From Prorocentrum cordatum (lineage: Eukaryota > Sar > Dinophyceae > Prorocentrales > Prorocentraceae), in contig CAUYUJ010004530.1 of assembly GCA_963575745.1 (NCBI GenBank), forward strand, positions 22,501-69,147: a DNA stretch of 46,647 nt. The letters are read 5' to 3'. Below are positions 10,660-21,459 of this stretch, in pieces; the stretch's first letter is position 1, and each line of letters begins with the position of its first letter. The position numbers were made by a program, and so were the translations under genes. The notes under the pieces were generated by a model, which searched no databases, had not been told where the DNA came from, and saw nothing but the letters and a program-made list of their open reading frames with translations.

Positions 10660-11215
10660 GAGGGAGGGGTCAAAATGTGGCTCTCGCTTTAGCGCCGCGC
10701 ACGCTCGTCTGACAGTTCGTGACCACTCGACGGATGGAGTGGGGTCGCGCTCAAAATATGGCGGTTCCGTTCTCAAAATGTGGCTCTCGTCTCAGCGCCA
10801 CACACATTCTTCTAATAAAAGTCTGGAACCTATTCTCAAGAATGGGGAGCGGTCTCTTTTTCAAATTTGCGGCTCTCGCGTAAGCACCGCGCACATTCGT
10901 CGAAGAAGTGTGCATCATCTTCACGGGTGGAGGGGGGTCGTTTTCAGAATGTGATTGTTTTACCCTGGCGCAGCGCACATTTATTTTCAACGTGTGCAGT
11001 CATGTTGCGGTGTTTCAAAATGTGGCTCTCGACTTCGCGCCGCAAACATTCGCGTGAAACATTTGAAACAGCGTCACGGATGCAGGTGGGCGTTTTCGAC
11101 ATGTGACTCTTGCCTTAGAGCCGCGAGCATCCGTCTCAAAACTGTTCAGAAAAGGAAGGGTTGGAAGGGGCGGTTTTCGACATATTCTCGCCTGAACGCC
11201 GCGCGCTATCGTGGT
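10660..11215. repeat. Diverged ~95-bp tandem repeat, right block
   Basis: About six to seven copies of the unit seen at 8935-9235, each with a CAAAATGTGGCTCTCG-like core, a GCGCCGCGCACATTCGT-like core and a CACGGATGGAGGGGGG-like spacer. Copies differ by indels, so this is an old array. Confidence 0.75.
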
Positions 11216-11711
11216 TTGGAATGCAACGACGAGCTGGATGGAGGACTACTCTTTTTCAAACTCGAGCTCTCGCCTGAATCTTCGTACAAAATTCGCGCAG
11301 AGACGCGAAACTTCAACGGACGTAGCACTGCACGGATTCATGACGTCTCTTTCCAATGTAGAGCTGTCGCTTGATACTTCCCCGAAGTCCATGACCACGA
11401 GTGCAAATTTGTGCAACGGTACACGGATAGGGAGTCGTCCTTCCTCGTAAGGGGGACGTCGCTGGACGCCTCGGCGAACTGTATGTTCATAGTGTCTCGC
11501 GCTCCCGACTGCAGTCATCGGCCTGACCTGAGGAACGATAAATCAGGAACGAACCCGTTTGTTCCAAGGAGTAACGCATGAGGAACGATAGATAATAATT
11601 ATCCCAGTGCGACCCTACCTAGGAGTTGGAGCCTCTAGGAAAGCAACATTAGTAGGAGCGGAAAACGCCGTCCACCTCCTTCTCCTCATCGTCGTAGTTG
11701 TAACAGTAGCG
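11216..11711. other. Unassigned sequence
   Basis: Mixed composition. A minus-strand frame at 11246-11518 contains protein-like stretches such as LHKFALVVMDFGEVSSD but no recognisable domain. I do not call it a gene. Confidence 0.3.
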
Positions 11712-11999
<288 letters not shown>

Positions 12000-12115
12000 C
12001 AGAACCGCCGACGCCACGCCGTAAGTGAAGCAGCAGCAGAAGCAGGCAGCAAGTCGCCGAGACAGCAGCAAAAGCAAGCAGGCACGGAGATGAGGGCGGG
12101 GCACTGGGGAGTTCT

Positions 12116-12345
12116 TTACATCTACATCTATATCTACATCTACATCGACACCTACATTAACATCCAGATCTACATCTACATCTACATCTACAGCTACATC
12201 TACACCTGCATCCACATCTACATCAACAGCGAGACTCACATCTACATCTACATCTACACCTACATCTACACCTACATCTACATCTACATCTACACCTACA
12301 TCCACATCTACACCTACACCTACATCTACATCTACATCTACACTT
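12116..12345 (+). repeat. (CTACAT)n hexanucleotide repeat
   Basis: CATCTA units with CACCTA variants. Confidence 0.95.
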
Positions 12346-12454
12346 TCGCATTTGCTTTTGCTTTGCATTGCCTTTGCTTTTGCTCTTGCCTTTGCTTTAC
12401 GTGCGCACGCACATATACGTACATATCCTTATATATATAGCAGCAATAGTGGAA
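12346..12454 (+). repeat. (TTTGCT)n hexanucleotide repeat, first block
   Basis: TTTGCT/TTTGCC units, then a short AT-rich stretch with TATATATA. A second block of the same hexamer lies at 12601-12720. Confidence 0.85.
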
Positions 12455-12602
12455 GCTGTGCTGCGCTATGCTATGCTATGCTATGCTCTGCTCTGCTATG
12501 CTATGCTATGCTGCGCAATGCTATGCTGGGCTAGGCTAGGCTAGGCTATGCTATGCTGCGCTATGCTATGCTGCGCTATGCTATGCTATGCTATGCTATG
12601 CT
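12455..12602 (+). repeat. (CTATG)n pentanucleotide repeat
   Basis: GCTAT/CTATG units with GCTCT and GCTGC variants. It sits between the two TTTGCT blocks. Confidence 0.92.
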
Positions 12603-12847
12603 TTTGCTTTGCCTTCGCTTTTGCCTTCACTTTTGCCTTTGCTTTTGTTTTTGCTTGGCACCCATGGAGCGCAACTGGGGGAACCGCGCGTTTGCTTTTA
12701 CCTTTGCTGTTGCTTTTGCTTGGCTCCCAGGGGACTGGGGGAACCGCCCGGGGCGCTTTCCACTGCCCGGCCCCTGTAAGTTACAGAGTAAGAACCCTTC
12801 TAGGCAGAGCCTAGGTAGGGAATAATCCCCAGGCATTTTCTTTGTAC

Positions 12848-13111
12848 TATTTTTGAATGTTCCTCCTGTAGAGGGACAGGCCCGACTTAAGGGAACGCCC
12901 AAGGCCCTTTACGCAACGCCAGTGAATTACGGGGGTCGAGGCGCTGGCCCCCGACGTCATGTTTTTTTTCCGCCACCGGCACCTTCGATTGAGCTCCCTG
13001 TGGGGCCACGAAGCGCGGTACTGGGCGTAGGAACCGCATGCGAGTTCCGCCGCTGGGACTAGGTCGGGCATGTCCCCCTACAGGCGGGTTTTGGAAGAAA
13101 AAATACAAATA
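12848..13111. mobile_element. Small TIR element carrying one satellite-like unit
   Basis: The left arm 12865-12886 (CCTGTAGAGGGACAGGCCCG and on) is the inverse of the right arm 13063-13084 (ending GGGCATGTCCCCCTACAGG). AT-rich CTATTTTT-like sequence sits outside both arms. Inside is one degenerate copy (about 12980-13058) of the unit that forms the arrays at 15.2-16.5 and 40.7-42.1 kb, recognisable by GAGCTCCCTGTGGGGCCACG. There is no transposase. Further ends of the same family occur at 16797, 45059 and 45201. Confidence 0.72.
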
Positions 13112-13162
13112 GTCATTATGCTAACGGAGTTCCCCACATAAAGATGTTACGGGGTTCCATTG

Positions 13163-14512
13163 CTTCTTGTCTGCGCTCTGGTGGGGCCTCCCTGGAGGGG
13201 TGGGAGGGGCACGAAACCTGATGAATAGTTTGGTGTGCGAATACCCTGCCCGCTCTGGTGGGGCCTCCCTGGAGGGGTGGGAGGGGCACGAAACCTGATA
13301 AATAATATGGTGTACGGATACCCTGCCCGCTCTGGTGGTGCCTCCGTGGAGGGGTGGGAGGGGCACGACACCTGATAAATAACATGGTGTGCGAATACCC
13401 TGCCCACTCTGGTGGGGCCTCCCTGGAGGGGCGGGAGCGGCACGAAACCTAATAATAAAATATGGCGTGCGAATACCCTGCCCGCTCTGGCGGGGCCTCC
13501 CTGGAGTAGCGGGAGGGGCACGAAACCTGATAAATAATATGGTGTGCGAATGCCCTGCCCGCTCAGGCGGGGCCTCCCTGGAGAGGTGGGAGGGGCACGA
13601 AACCTGATAAATCATATGGTGTGCGAATACCCTGCTCGCTCAGGCGGGGCCCCCCTGGAGGGGTGGAAGGGGCACGAAACCTGATAAATAACATGGTGTG
13701 CGGATACCCTGCTCGCTCAGGCGGGGCCCCTCTGGAGGGGTGGGAGGGGCACGACACCTGATAAATAACATGGTGTGCGAATACCCGGCCCGCTCAGGCG
13801 GGTCCTCCCTGCACGAAACCAAATAAATAACATGGTGTGCGAATACCATGCTCGCTCAGGCGGGGCCTCCCTGGAGGGGTGGGAGGGGCACGAAACCTGA
13901 TAAATAACATGGTGTGCGAATACCCTGCTCGCTCAGGCGGGGCCTCCCTGGAGGGGTGGGAGGGGCACGAAACCTGATAAATAATATGTGCGAAACCCTG
14001 CTGCTCAGGCGGGGCCTCCTGGAGGGGGGAGGGGCACGAAACCATGTAAATAGTATGGTGTTCCCCTGCTCGCTCAGGCGGGGCCTCCCTGGAGGGGTGG
14101 GAGGGGCACGAAACCTGATAAATAACATGGTGTGCGATACCCTCCTCGCTCAGGCGGGGCCTCCCTGGAGGGGTGGGAGGGGCACGAAACCTGATAAATA
14201 ACATGGTGTCCGATACCCTGCTCGCTCAGGCGGGGCCTCCCTGGAGGGGTGGGAGGGGCACGAAACCTGATACATAACATGGTGTGCGAATACCCTGCAC
14301 GCTCAGGCGGGGCCTCCCTGGAGAGGTGGGAGGGGCACGAAACCTGATAAATAACATGGTGTGCTAATACCCTGCTCGCTCAGGCGGGGCCTCCCTGGAG
14401 GGGTGGGAGGGGCGCGAAACCTGATAACTAACATGGTGTGCGAATACCCTGCTCGCTCAGGCGGGGCCTTCCTGGAGGGGTGGGATGGGCACGAAACCTG
14501 ATACATAACATG
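13163..14512. repeat. 77-bp satellite array, about 17 units
   Basis: Each unit contains GGGGCCTCCCTGGAGGGG, GGGAGGGGCACGAAACCTGA and AACATGGTGTGCGAATACCC. Spacing measured at 13217, 13294 and 13371 is exactly 77 bp. Units left of about 13555 carry GCTCTGGTGGGG, and those to the right carry GCTCAGGCGGGG. Units near 13800 and 13990-14070 are shortened. Because 77 is not a multiple of 3, long minus-strand frames read all three phases of the unit; they are not taken as genes. Confidence 0.95.
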
Positions 14513-14519
14513 GTGTGAG

Positions 14520-14692
14520 GAAAGGCATGGTATGGTATGGGATGGTGGATGCATGGTATGGTATGGTAAGGTATTGTATGGAGTGGGATGGTATTGGTAT
14601 GGTATGATACAGTATGGTATGGTGGAGGAAGCGGGAGGAGGAGGAGGAGGAGGAGGAAGAGGAGGAGGAGGAGGAGGAGGAGGAGGAGGAGA
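14520..14692 (+). repeat. (GGTAT)n repeat followed by (GGA)n
   Basis: TATGG/GGTAT pentamers run to about 14632, then GGA to 14692. This GGA tract is purine-rich on the + strand, opposite to the other TCC/GGA tracts in the left half. Confidence 0.9.
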
Positions 14693-15175
14693 GGATGTTC
14701 TGGGAAAACAAGAACCCCACTCAGGATGTGGGGAACACAAATAAAAATATCAATTAGCCTGGCGAAGGACCCAACCATATGCAGTTGAGAGTACCGCAAT
14801 TGTGAATATCTTCTTCGGTGGCGCTCCCTATGGGGCCTCGAACCGTATGAGGGGTGTGCCGAAATGCGTGGCAGTGTACACAACACGAACGAAGACGATA
14901 GGTCCGAATATGAAAGCTTGAGCGCGTGCGAGTCGGATCGCGAGCGAGTCTGATTATGAATGAATCTGCGCGCGATTGATTCTATTCGCATGAATGCGTG
15001 CATGGATACGCCCAGTGTAAATGTATGTATACGACTGTGAACAGTTTGGGTCTGCGTGACTCTCGGTACTCGTGACTCTGAGCGTCGCCTCTGCAGGGGG
15101 CTTCCCTGGGAACCCCGACGGCAGCGCCCGCGCGCCGCGACGCCCATGTCGGCACGCCACACACCTGGTGTGCGG

Positions 15176-16520
15176 GACGCATGCGGACGGCAGCACTGGG
15201 GCCTTCGGTGGAGCTCCCTGTGGGGCCACGAAACGTGTGAGGGGTGTGCCGAAATGGGTGTGCGGGACGCATGCGGACGGCAGCCATGGGGCCTTCGGTG
15301 GAGCTCCCTATGGGGCCACGAAACGTGTGAGGGGTGTGCCGAAATGGGTGTGCGGGACGCATGCGGACGGCAGCACTGGGGCCTTCGGTGGAGCTCCCTG
15401 TGGGGCCACGAAACGTGTGAGGGGTGTGCCGAAATGGGTGTGCGGGACGCATGCGGACGGCAGCCATGGGGCCTTCGGTGGAGCTCCCTATGGGGCCACG
15501 AAACGTGTGAGGGGTGTGCCGAAATGGGTGTGCGGGACGCATGCGGACGGCAGCACTGGGGCCTTCGGTGGAGCTCCCTGTGGGGCCACGAAACGTGTGA
15601 GGGGTGTGCCGAAATGGGTGTGCGGGACGCATGCGGACGGCAGCCATGGGGCCTTCGGTGGAGCTCCCTATGGGGCCACGAAACGTGTGAGGGGTGTGCC
15701 GAAATGGGTGTGCGGGACGCATGCGGACGGCAGCCCTGGGGCCTTCGGTGGAGCTCCCTATGGGGCCACGAAACGTGTGAGGGGTGTGCCGAAATGGGTG
15801 TGCGGGACGCATGCGGACGGCAGCCATGGGGCCTTCGGTGGAGCTCCCTATGGGGCCACGAAACGTGTGAGGGGTGTGCCGAAATGGGTGTGCGGGACGC
15901 ATGCGGACGGCAGCACTGGGGCCTTCGGTGGAGCTCCCTGTGGGGCCACGAAACGTGTGAGGGGTGTGCCGAAATGGGTGTGCGGGACGCATGCGGACGG
16001 CAGCCATGGGGCCTTCGGTGGAGCTCCCTATGGGGCCACGAAACGTGTGAGGGGTGTGCCGAAATGGGTGTGCGGGACGCATGCGGACGGCAGCACTGGG
16101 GCCTTCGGTGGAGCTCCCTGTGGGGCCACGAAACGTGTGAGGGGTGTGCCGAAATGGGTGTGCGGGACGCATGCGGACGGCAGCACTGGGGCCTTCGGTG
16201 GAGCTCCCTGTGGGGCCACGAAACGTGTGAGGGGTGTGCCGAAATGGGTGTGCGGGACGCATGCGGACGGCAGCCATGGGGCCTTCGGTGGAGCTCCCTG
16301 TGGGGCCACGAAACGTGTGAGGGGTGTGCCGAAATGGGTGTGCGGGACGCATGCGGACGGCAGCACTGGGGCCTTCGGTGGAGCTCCCTGTGGGGCCACG
16401 AAACGTGTGAGGGGTGTGCCGAAATGGGTGTGCGGGACGCATGCGGACGGCAGCCACTGGGGCCTTCGGTGGAGCTCCCTATGGGGCCACGAAACGTGTG
16501 AGGGGTGTGCCGAAGTGGGT
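15176..16520. repeat. 90-bp satellite, 15 nearly identical units with alternating A/B variants
   Basis: Units begin with ATGCGGACGG at 15181, 15271, 15361 and every 90 bp to 16441. They are almost identical except at two linked sites. Type A has CAGCACTGGG with CTCCCTGTGG; type B has CAGCCATGGG with CTCCCTATGG. Order is A B A B A B, a B-like variant with CAGCCCTGGG, B A B A A, a B/A hybrid, A, and a final variant. This is mostly a 180-bp higher-order period. Since 90 is divisible by 3, several frames stay open across the array as 30-residue repeats; none is accepted as a gene. Confidence 0.97.
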
Positions 16521-16553
16521 GATGACGATGACGATGACGACGATGACAATGAC

Positions 16554-16647
<94 letters not shown>

Positions 16648-16680
16648 GGAGGAGGGAGGAGGGGGAGGAGGAGGAGAGGA
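16521..16680 (+). repeat. (GAT)n then (GGA)n microsatellite
   Basis: GATGAC and GAT units to about 16646, then GGA. It forms part of composite element copy A, between the satellite and the right flank. Confidence 0.95.
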
Positions 16681-16796
16681 GGTGGGACGCGGGGCGCTGT
16701 CTCTTCAAAACGAGGACCCAACACCACAGGATGGTTGGGAAACATACTACAAATCGTCCCCTGACGTTTTTCTTATAACTATTTTTGAATATTCCT

Positions 16797-17045
16797 CCTG
16801 TAGATGGACACGCTCGACTTAACAGTGGGACCTTCGGTGGAGCTCCCTGTGGGGCCACGAAGCGCTGTACTGGGTGAGGGAACTGCATGCGATTTCCACC
16901 ACTGGGACCTTCGGTGGAGCTCCCGGTGGGGCTACGAAGCGCCGTACTGGGTGGGGGAACTGCATGCGAGTTCCGCCACTGGGACCTTCAGTGGAGCTCA
17001 CTGTGGGGCCACGAAGCGCTGTACTGAGTGGGGAAACCGCATGGG
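16797..17045 (+). mobile_element. TIR-family end with three degenerate 85-90-bp units
   Basis: It starts with the family terminus CCTGTAGATGGACACGCTCG (16797 on), preceded by a shared AT-rich block (CTATTTTTGAATATTCCT). Three diverged copies of the satellite unit follow, each with CTTCGGTGGAGCTCCC-like sequence and a CGAAGCGCTGTACTG-like tail rather than the GTGTGAGGGG tail of the main array. No matching right terminus is seen before 17187. Confidence 0.6.
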
Positions 17046-17186
17046 AACTGTGCCACAGGACCGGCTCTTCATCCTGAGCCCTTCTTGGACGGCCCCGAGG
17101 ACCGTCAAGCACCCCCCAAGGCCGAAAACGGCAACCAAAGCTCGCGTCGTGATTTTCTCAGGCGAGCATGTCTGGGTTTTCCTCCC

Positions 17187-20100
17187 TCAAAGGCCAGAGG
17201 TCGAGCCGCCAGGCGACGGCTGGCGGAACGCGGGCGTCTGCGGGGGCGGGCCCGCCGGCGTGAAGGGCTGCGCGGACACCGCCGAGCTGGGCGCTGGGGT
17301 CGCCGGGGGGGGCCCCGCGGGCGTGAAGGGCATGGCCGAGGCCGCGGACCCGGGCGCGCTGCGTGGGAAGGCCGGCGTCTGCGGGGGCGGGCCCGCTGGG
17401 GTGAAGGGCTGCGCGGACAGGGGCGGCGCAGAGCCTGGGTCAGGGCTCGAGCTAGACCGTGTCTTCCAGTGCCGTTTTGTCCTCGCTTTCTCTCGCTCTG
17501 TCTTCGCTGCCAGACATACAAAAACGACGACGGACAATGACATCGCCAACACACTGTTTAGCTGGAGCCCTGGCCTGGATTCGCTGGCGTCTGCGGCGGG
17601 GGGCCCGCCGGCGTGAACGGCTGCGCCGGCGCAGAGAAGGCGGAGGTCGACGACCCCGGCGCCGCACCTCGCTGGAACGCTGGCGTCTGCGGCGGCGGGC
17701 CCGCTGGCGTGAACGGCTGCACCGGCGCGGAGAAGGCGGAGGTCGACGACCCCGGCGCCACACCTCGCTGGAACGCTGGCGTCTGCGGCGGCGGACCCGC
17801 TGGCGTGAACGGCTGCGCCGGCGCGGAGAAGGCGGAGGTCGACGACCCGGGCGCCGCACCTCGGATCCCGGCCGGGGTCGCGGGCGGGGGGCCCCGCGGC
17901 GTCAGCGGTTGGAAGGCGTCGATCGGCGTGCTGGGGATGGCCCCTGGCGAGGGGCCCAGCTGGTGCCACGGCGTCCTGGGCGCAGAGGAGCCGCCGTGCT
18001 CCGCCTTCTGGCCCGCATGGGGCTTGAACTCGGACGGGGTGGAGGGTGCCTTGAGCAAGGCGTCGGCCGGCGTTTGGGGCGCCGCCGAGCCGGCACCCGT
18101 CTTCACCTGCCACGGCGTGATCGGCGCCCCCGCGCCCGCAAACGTGGCCGCCGCCCTGAATCCCGGGGTCAGCGGCGGCGGCCCTGCCGGGGTGCCTGAC
18201 GCCTGCTGCCTGCGGCAGCGCGTCACACGGGGGCAGCGCGAGGACTGCTGCCGTCTCAGAGGGCGGGTGGCTTCCAAGAAGGCGCCCCCCGGCTTCCAAG
18301 AAGGCCCCCCAGGAGCTGCGAGGGCACCCAAGAAGCGCCGCAGGCCCCTCGAAAAGAGGAGGCCTCTGCCTCGTGAGCAGCCCCCCGCCTCCCTGGAGGG
18401 TCGCCACCCTCGAGCGGCATCCCCAGTTGTGCGCGCCGCCGAATGCCTGGTCAGGGTCAGAGGTGTCGCTGGCGGGATCACTCGTCTTATCTGCGCAGGC
18501 GTCTGCGGCGGGAGCCCGGCGGGTGTCATGCCGCCAGCGGCGAAGCCCCTGGGTGTGGCCGGCGGCAGCCCATGCCGTGGCATGCCGGCTCCCGACGCGG
18601 GTGTGAAGGGCATCGGCGCCGCGACGCCCAGGTGCGACGGCGTCTGCGGCACAAACTGGGGCCGAAGCTGCACGGACGAGTACATGCGCATGATCTCTTC
18701 TACGTTCGCGACGAGCTTCCGCTTGCTGGCCGTCTCCCGCTCTTGTTTCACCATCTCTCTGTCCAACGAGTTCCACCAGGACGAGTATCCGACTAGCACT
18801 TCGGACCCCAGCTTCCTGAAGCTGTTCTGTGTGAGCAGCCTTGCCAGTTCAAGATCGGCGTCTAGTACCACTGAATTCGTCGCCAGGCTCATTAATGATT
18901 GCAGCCGCGCCACCCAGTTCGCTTTGGAAACTGCCCGCCGAGTTTTGCCCTGCGGGACCCACGCATACTGGGACCGCAGCCGCTTCAATATCGTATCGAC
19001 GCCTTCTCGAACCTGCGCGACCTGCCGAAGAGTGATTGGGATGCCGCCCTCTTTCTCGAGGGGTGGCCGCTTTGTGCCACCGGCGTCGTCCCCGCAGAGG
19101 TACGGCCGAATCAGCTTGTCGAAGTGCAGGTATGCACGCATTTTCGCGGCGACATCCTCCGCAGTCCTATCCTTGCTGCTCGCCAGCCCGCACCAGTGCA
19201 GCTCCACGTCCCTCTCGATGTTGAGCACCACCTGCAGCTGCCGTTCGAGCTCCAGCAGATGCAACTGTGCCGCCTGCTCCTCGTTGGGCCTCAGCTGCCA
19301 GCTCTTGAAAAGCCGGTTCAGGGCTGCATTCTTGGCTTTGCGCAGCTCGTGGCTCTTGGGCGAGTCCTCTATGATACACTGCGCGATCGCCAGGGCCTTC
19401 TCCAGCGTCAGCCAGCAGACTATTTCGATGGCGCGCTCTGCTTGACACTGCTTCACGAAAGCGACAGCCAGCGCCTCTGGCGATGCGTATGCCTGCGGGT
19501 TCATCGCCGCGTACTCGTAGGCGTGCACGAGGATCATGAGGCGCACCGTAAGAGGCATGGGCCCCAGCACATCTCCCACGATCTGCATTACTTCCTCGTG
19601 TGCGTGCTCTGGGAGTCCTGGAGAGGAGCAACAAAAAGGCATGAGCAGAAACTTTCTGAGGTCCGCGCAGCTTGCCTGGAACGGCGCTGGACCCCCCTGC
19701 CTGGCGCGCGGAGCGCGCCAGCGGCAGCGCCAGAGGCGCCGCCAGAAGGTTCTGGCACAGATCCAAGAAATCCGCGCGGGGCTCAGAACATGCGATTGCT
19801 CATGCAATGGCTTCTCTTCGATCCGCTGAGCTGCTCGCACAAGAGCTTGGTGAGCTGCGGGATCGTCTCGTGGGCATCCCTGCGGACGTGCAGCTTCGGT
19901 ATGCGGCTCCCGGCCCTGGTCCTCATCGCGAGGGCCGGCACGTGCCTGCAGACGAGCGCGAGGGCCCCCCGCTCCTCCGCTAACAGGGCGATGGCGCAGC
20001 TGCTGATGTCGTCCGGCATCACCCGCGCCTCCAGCACGAGCGCCTCGATCCACTGCAGCGCGCAGACCAGGATCCGCTGCTCCTCGATCTGCCCATGCGC

Positions 20101-21201
20101 GAGGGTGTTGAACACTCGCAGTGCGTCCTCGCTCGGGAACGGGCCTCCGACCAGGCTCTTCTTGTCAGCACGGCCGCGTATCTTCTGCAACAGCAGGGAG
20201 GCCACCATTGTCTCGTGGGAGTTGGGGACCCAACCCTCGCCCTTATAGTCCATGTCGGCTGCAATTTCTGGGTAGTCCGCGTTCTCGTCGCCCTCGGGCT
20301 TATCCAGCGTGTCGGGCTCTTTGCCCATGTGTAGCGCCTCCCAGGAAACTTCCGGCTCGTTCACCTCCTTTACCTCCTTTACCTCTTGAGTTTCCTCCTT
20401 GCCGACCCAGGTGCCCTGGCCTCTTTCTGAGTCTCCGTGATCTGGCTCCTCCGCTGGCGAAGTCTGCATTGGGTTCCCGGCCGGCGTCGTGGTGGCCTGC
20501 CAGTTCCACGGCGTCCCCGCCGCCTGGTTCCCCGGCGTCCCGGCCGCCTGGTTCCAGGGCGTCGTGGCCGCCTCGGGCTGCTTGCCCTCGTCTGCCTCCT
20601 GGTCGCCCCAGCCCCCCCAGCTGGTGTCCTGCCGCTGGTTCGTGCTGGCCTCGGCAGGCGCGGCCCCCGAGCCTGCGTCGGCCCAGCCCTCCTCCCGGGG
20701 CCAGCCCGAGCCCTTCGGCCCCTCGGCCTGGCGCTCGTTCTCGGCCCGCCAGCCAGCGGCGTCCCAGCCCTCCTCCTGGGGCCAGCCCGAATCCTTAGGA
20801 GCCTCTGCCTGGCGCTGGTCGGCCCAGCCCTCCTCCTGGGGCCAGCCCGAATCCTCAGCAGCCTCTGCCTGGCGCTGGTCGGCCCAGCCCTCCTCCTGGG
20901 GCCAGCCCGAGCCCTTCGGAGCTTCTTGCTGGAGCAGGCCCTCGGCGTCCGCCTGGCCGCGCGCCTCCCAGTCGGCGCTGGCGCTGGGTCGCTCGCCGTC
21001 CTCGGCGGGCTCGGCGTCCCTGGGGCCTCTTCGCCGCAGGTCCGGGCCGCTGGCATCGGCGGCCGCGCTGGCGCGGACCTCGGGGGTCCCAGGCACGCGA
21101 CGCAGTGTTATTATCTGTGTGTCTGTGAGTGTGTGTGTGTTTCTGCCAAACCTCCTGCGTTCGACTATCTTTTTGTTGGGCCATAGTTTTGAATCGAGCA
21201 C
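17187..21201 (-). CDS. Multi-exon host gene of unknown function, 20-aa repeats and Pro/Thr-rich tail
   Basis: Proposed minus-strand exons: 19824 up to about 21100 (the open frame reaches 21201), 18495-19617, 17575-18209 and 17187-17434 (TGA at 17187-17189). The three joins restore one frame; the first reads QLSG into LPEHAHEEVMQ. The N-terminal part is acidic with about four 20-residue repeats (GSGWPQEEGWADQRQA type; 60-bp DNA period near 20760-20940). The middle, about 450 residues, is helical (VRLMILVHAYEYAAMNPQAY, RLFKSWQLRPNEEQAAQLHL). The C-terminal third repeats PFTPAGPPPQTPAF. No family is recognised. No in-frame ATG is evident at the 5' end; a CACACAG acceptor near 21110 may mark an upstream exon. 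A scaffold or regulatory role is only a guess from the composition. Confidence 0.7.
17435..17574 (-). other. Intron 3 of the host gene, GC-AG
   Basis: The donor is GCCAGGGC and the acceptor is CCCTGACCCAG; 140 nt. The 6-bp sequence CCAGGC spans both junctions. Without splicing the frame stops at a TAA shortly inside; with splicing the PPPQTPA repeats continue to the end. Confidence 0.65.
18210..18494 (-). other. Intron 2 of the host gene, GC-AG
   Basis: The donor is GCAGATAAG and the acceptor is CGCTGCCGCAG; 285 nt, a multiple of 3 with no stop. It could therefore be read through. Its translation (Arg-rich, Gly-rich) breaks the Pro/Thr repeat pattern on both sides, which is why it is called an intron. 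GCAG is duplicated at the boundaries. Confidence 0.5.
19618..19823 (-). other. Intron 1 of the host gene, GA-AG
   Basis: The donor is GATCGAAG and the acceptor is CTCCTCTCCAG; length 206 nt. Splicing between G at 19824 and GA at 19617 makes a Gly codon and joins two frames of similar composition. GGA occurs at both junctions. Non-GT donors are typical of dinoflagellate introns. Confidence 0.6.
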
Positions 21202-21207
21202 TGCTCG

Positions 21208-21446
21208 CGCGTCTCCTCCTCCTCCTCCTCCTCCTTCTCCTCCTCCTCCTCCTCCCTCCTCCTCCTCCTCCTCCTCCTCCTCTTCCTCCTCTTCCTCCTC
21301 CTCCTCCTCCTCCTCCTCCTCTTGCTCCTCCTCCTCCTCCTCCTCTTCCTCCTCCTCCTCCTCTTCCTCCTCCTCCTCCTCCTCTTCCTCCTCCTCCTCC
21401 TCCTCCTCCTCCTCTTCCTCCTCTTCCTCCTCTTCCTACCTCTTCC
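21208..21446 (+). repeat. (TCC)n microsatellite
   Basis: About 240 bp of TCC with TTCC interruptions, upstream of the host gene. Confidence 0.96.
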
Positions 21447-21459
21447 TACCATCTGCCTC

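Larger units (their letters stand above)
14749..16736 (+). mobile_element. Composite satellite-bearing element, copy A
   Basis: Order along +: left flank 14749-14815 (ATTAGCCTGGCGAAGGAC and on), one degenerate unit, about 290 bp of unique sequence (14880-15165), the 90-bp array, a GAT/GGA microsatellite, and a right flank 16681-16736 (GACGCGGGGCGCTGTCTCTT and on, then AAAACGAGGACCCAAC). Both flanks recur in inverted orientation around the second array at 40.66-42.13 kb, so this is a repeated unit with defined ends. No transposase, RT or terminal inverted repeats were seen. The mode of spread is unknown. Confidence 0.75.

Noticed and set aside
13121-14204. Minus-strand frames with repeated Pro/Arg peptides
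   Set aside because: They follow the 77-bp satellite through all phases; no independent coding evidence.
13163-14512. CRISPR-like regular spacing
   Set aside because: The whole 77-bp unit is repeated, with no unique spacers, in a eukaryotic nuclear context.
15072-16778. Very long open frames on both strands over the 90-bp array (about 480-570 residues)
   Set aside because: The unit is 30 codons long without stops in several frames, so long frames are automatic. Simultaneous open frames on both strands argue against a gene.
17613-19445. Plus-strand 610-residue frame opposite the host gene
   Set aside because: Composition is that of an antisense shadow; the minus-strand frames join through splice sites and carry coherent repeats.
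20121-20798. Plus-strand Pro/Ser-rich frame near 20.1-20.8 kb
   Set aside because: Antisense of the repeat-coding first exon of the host gene.
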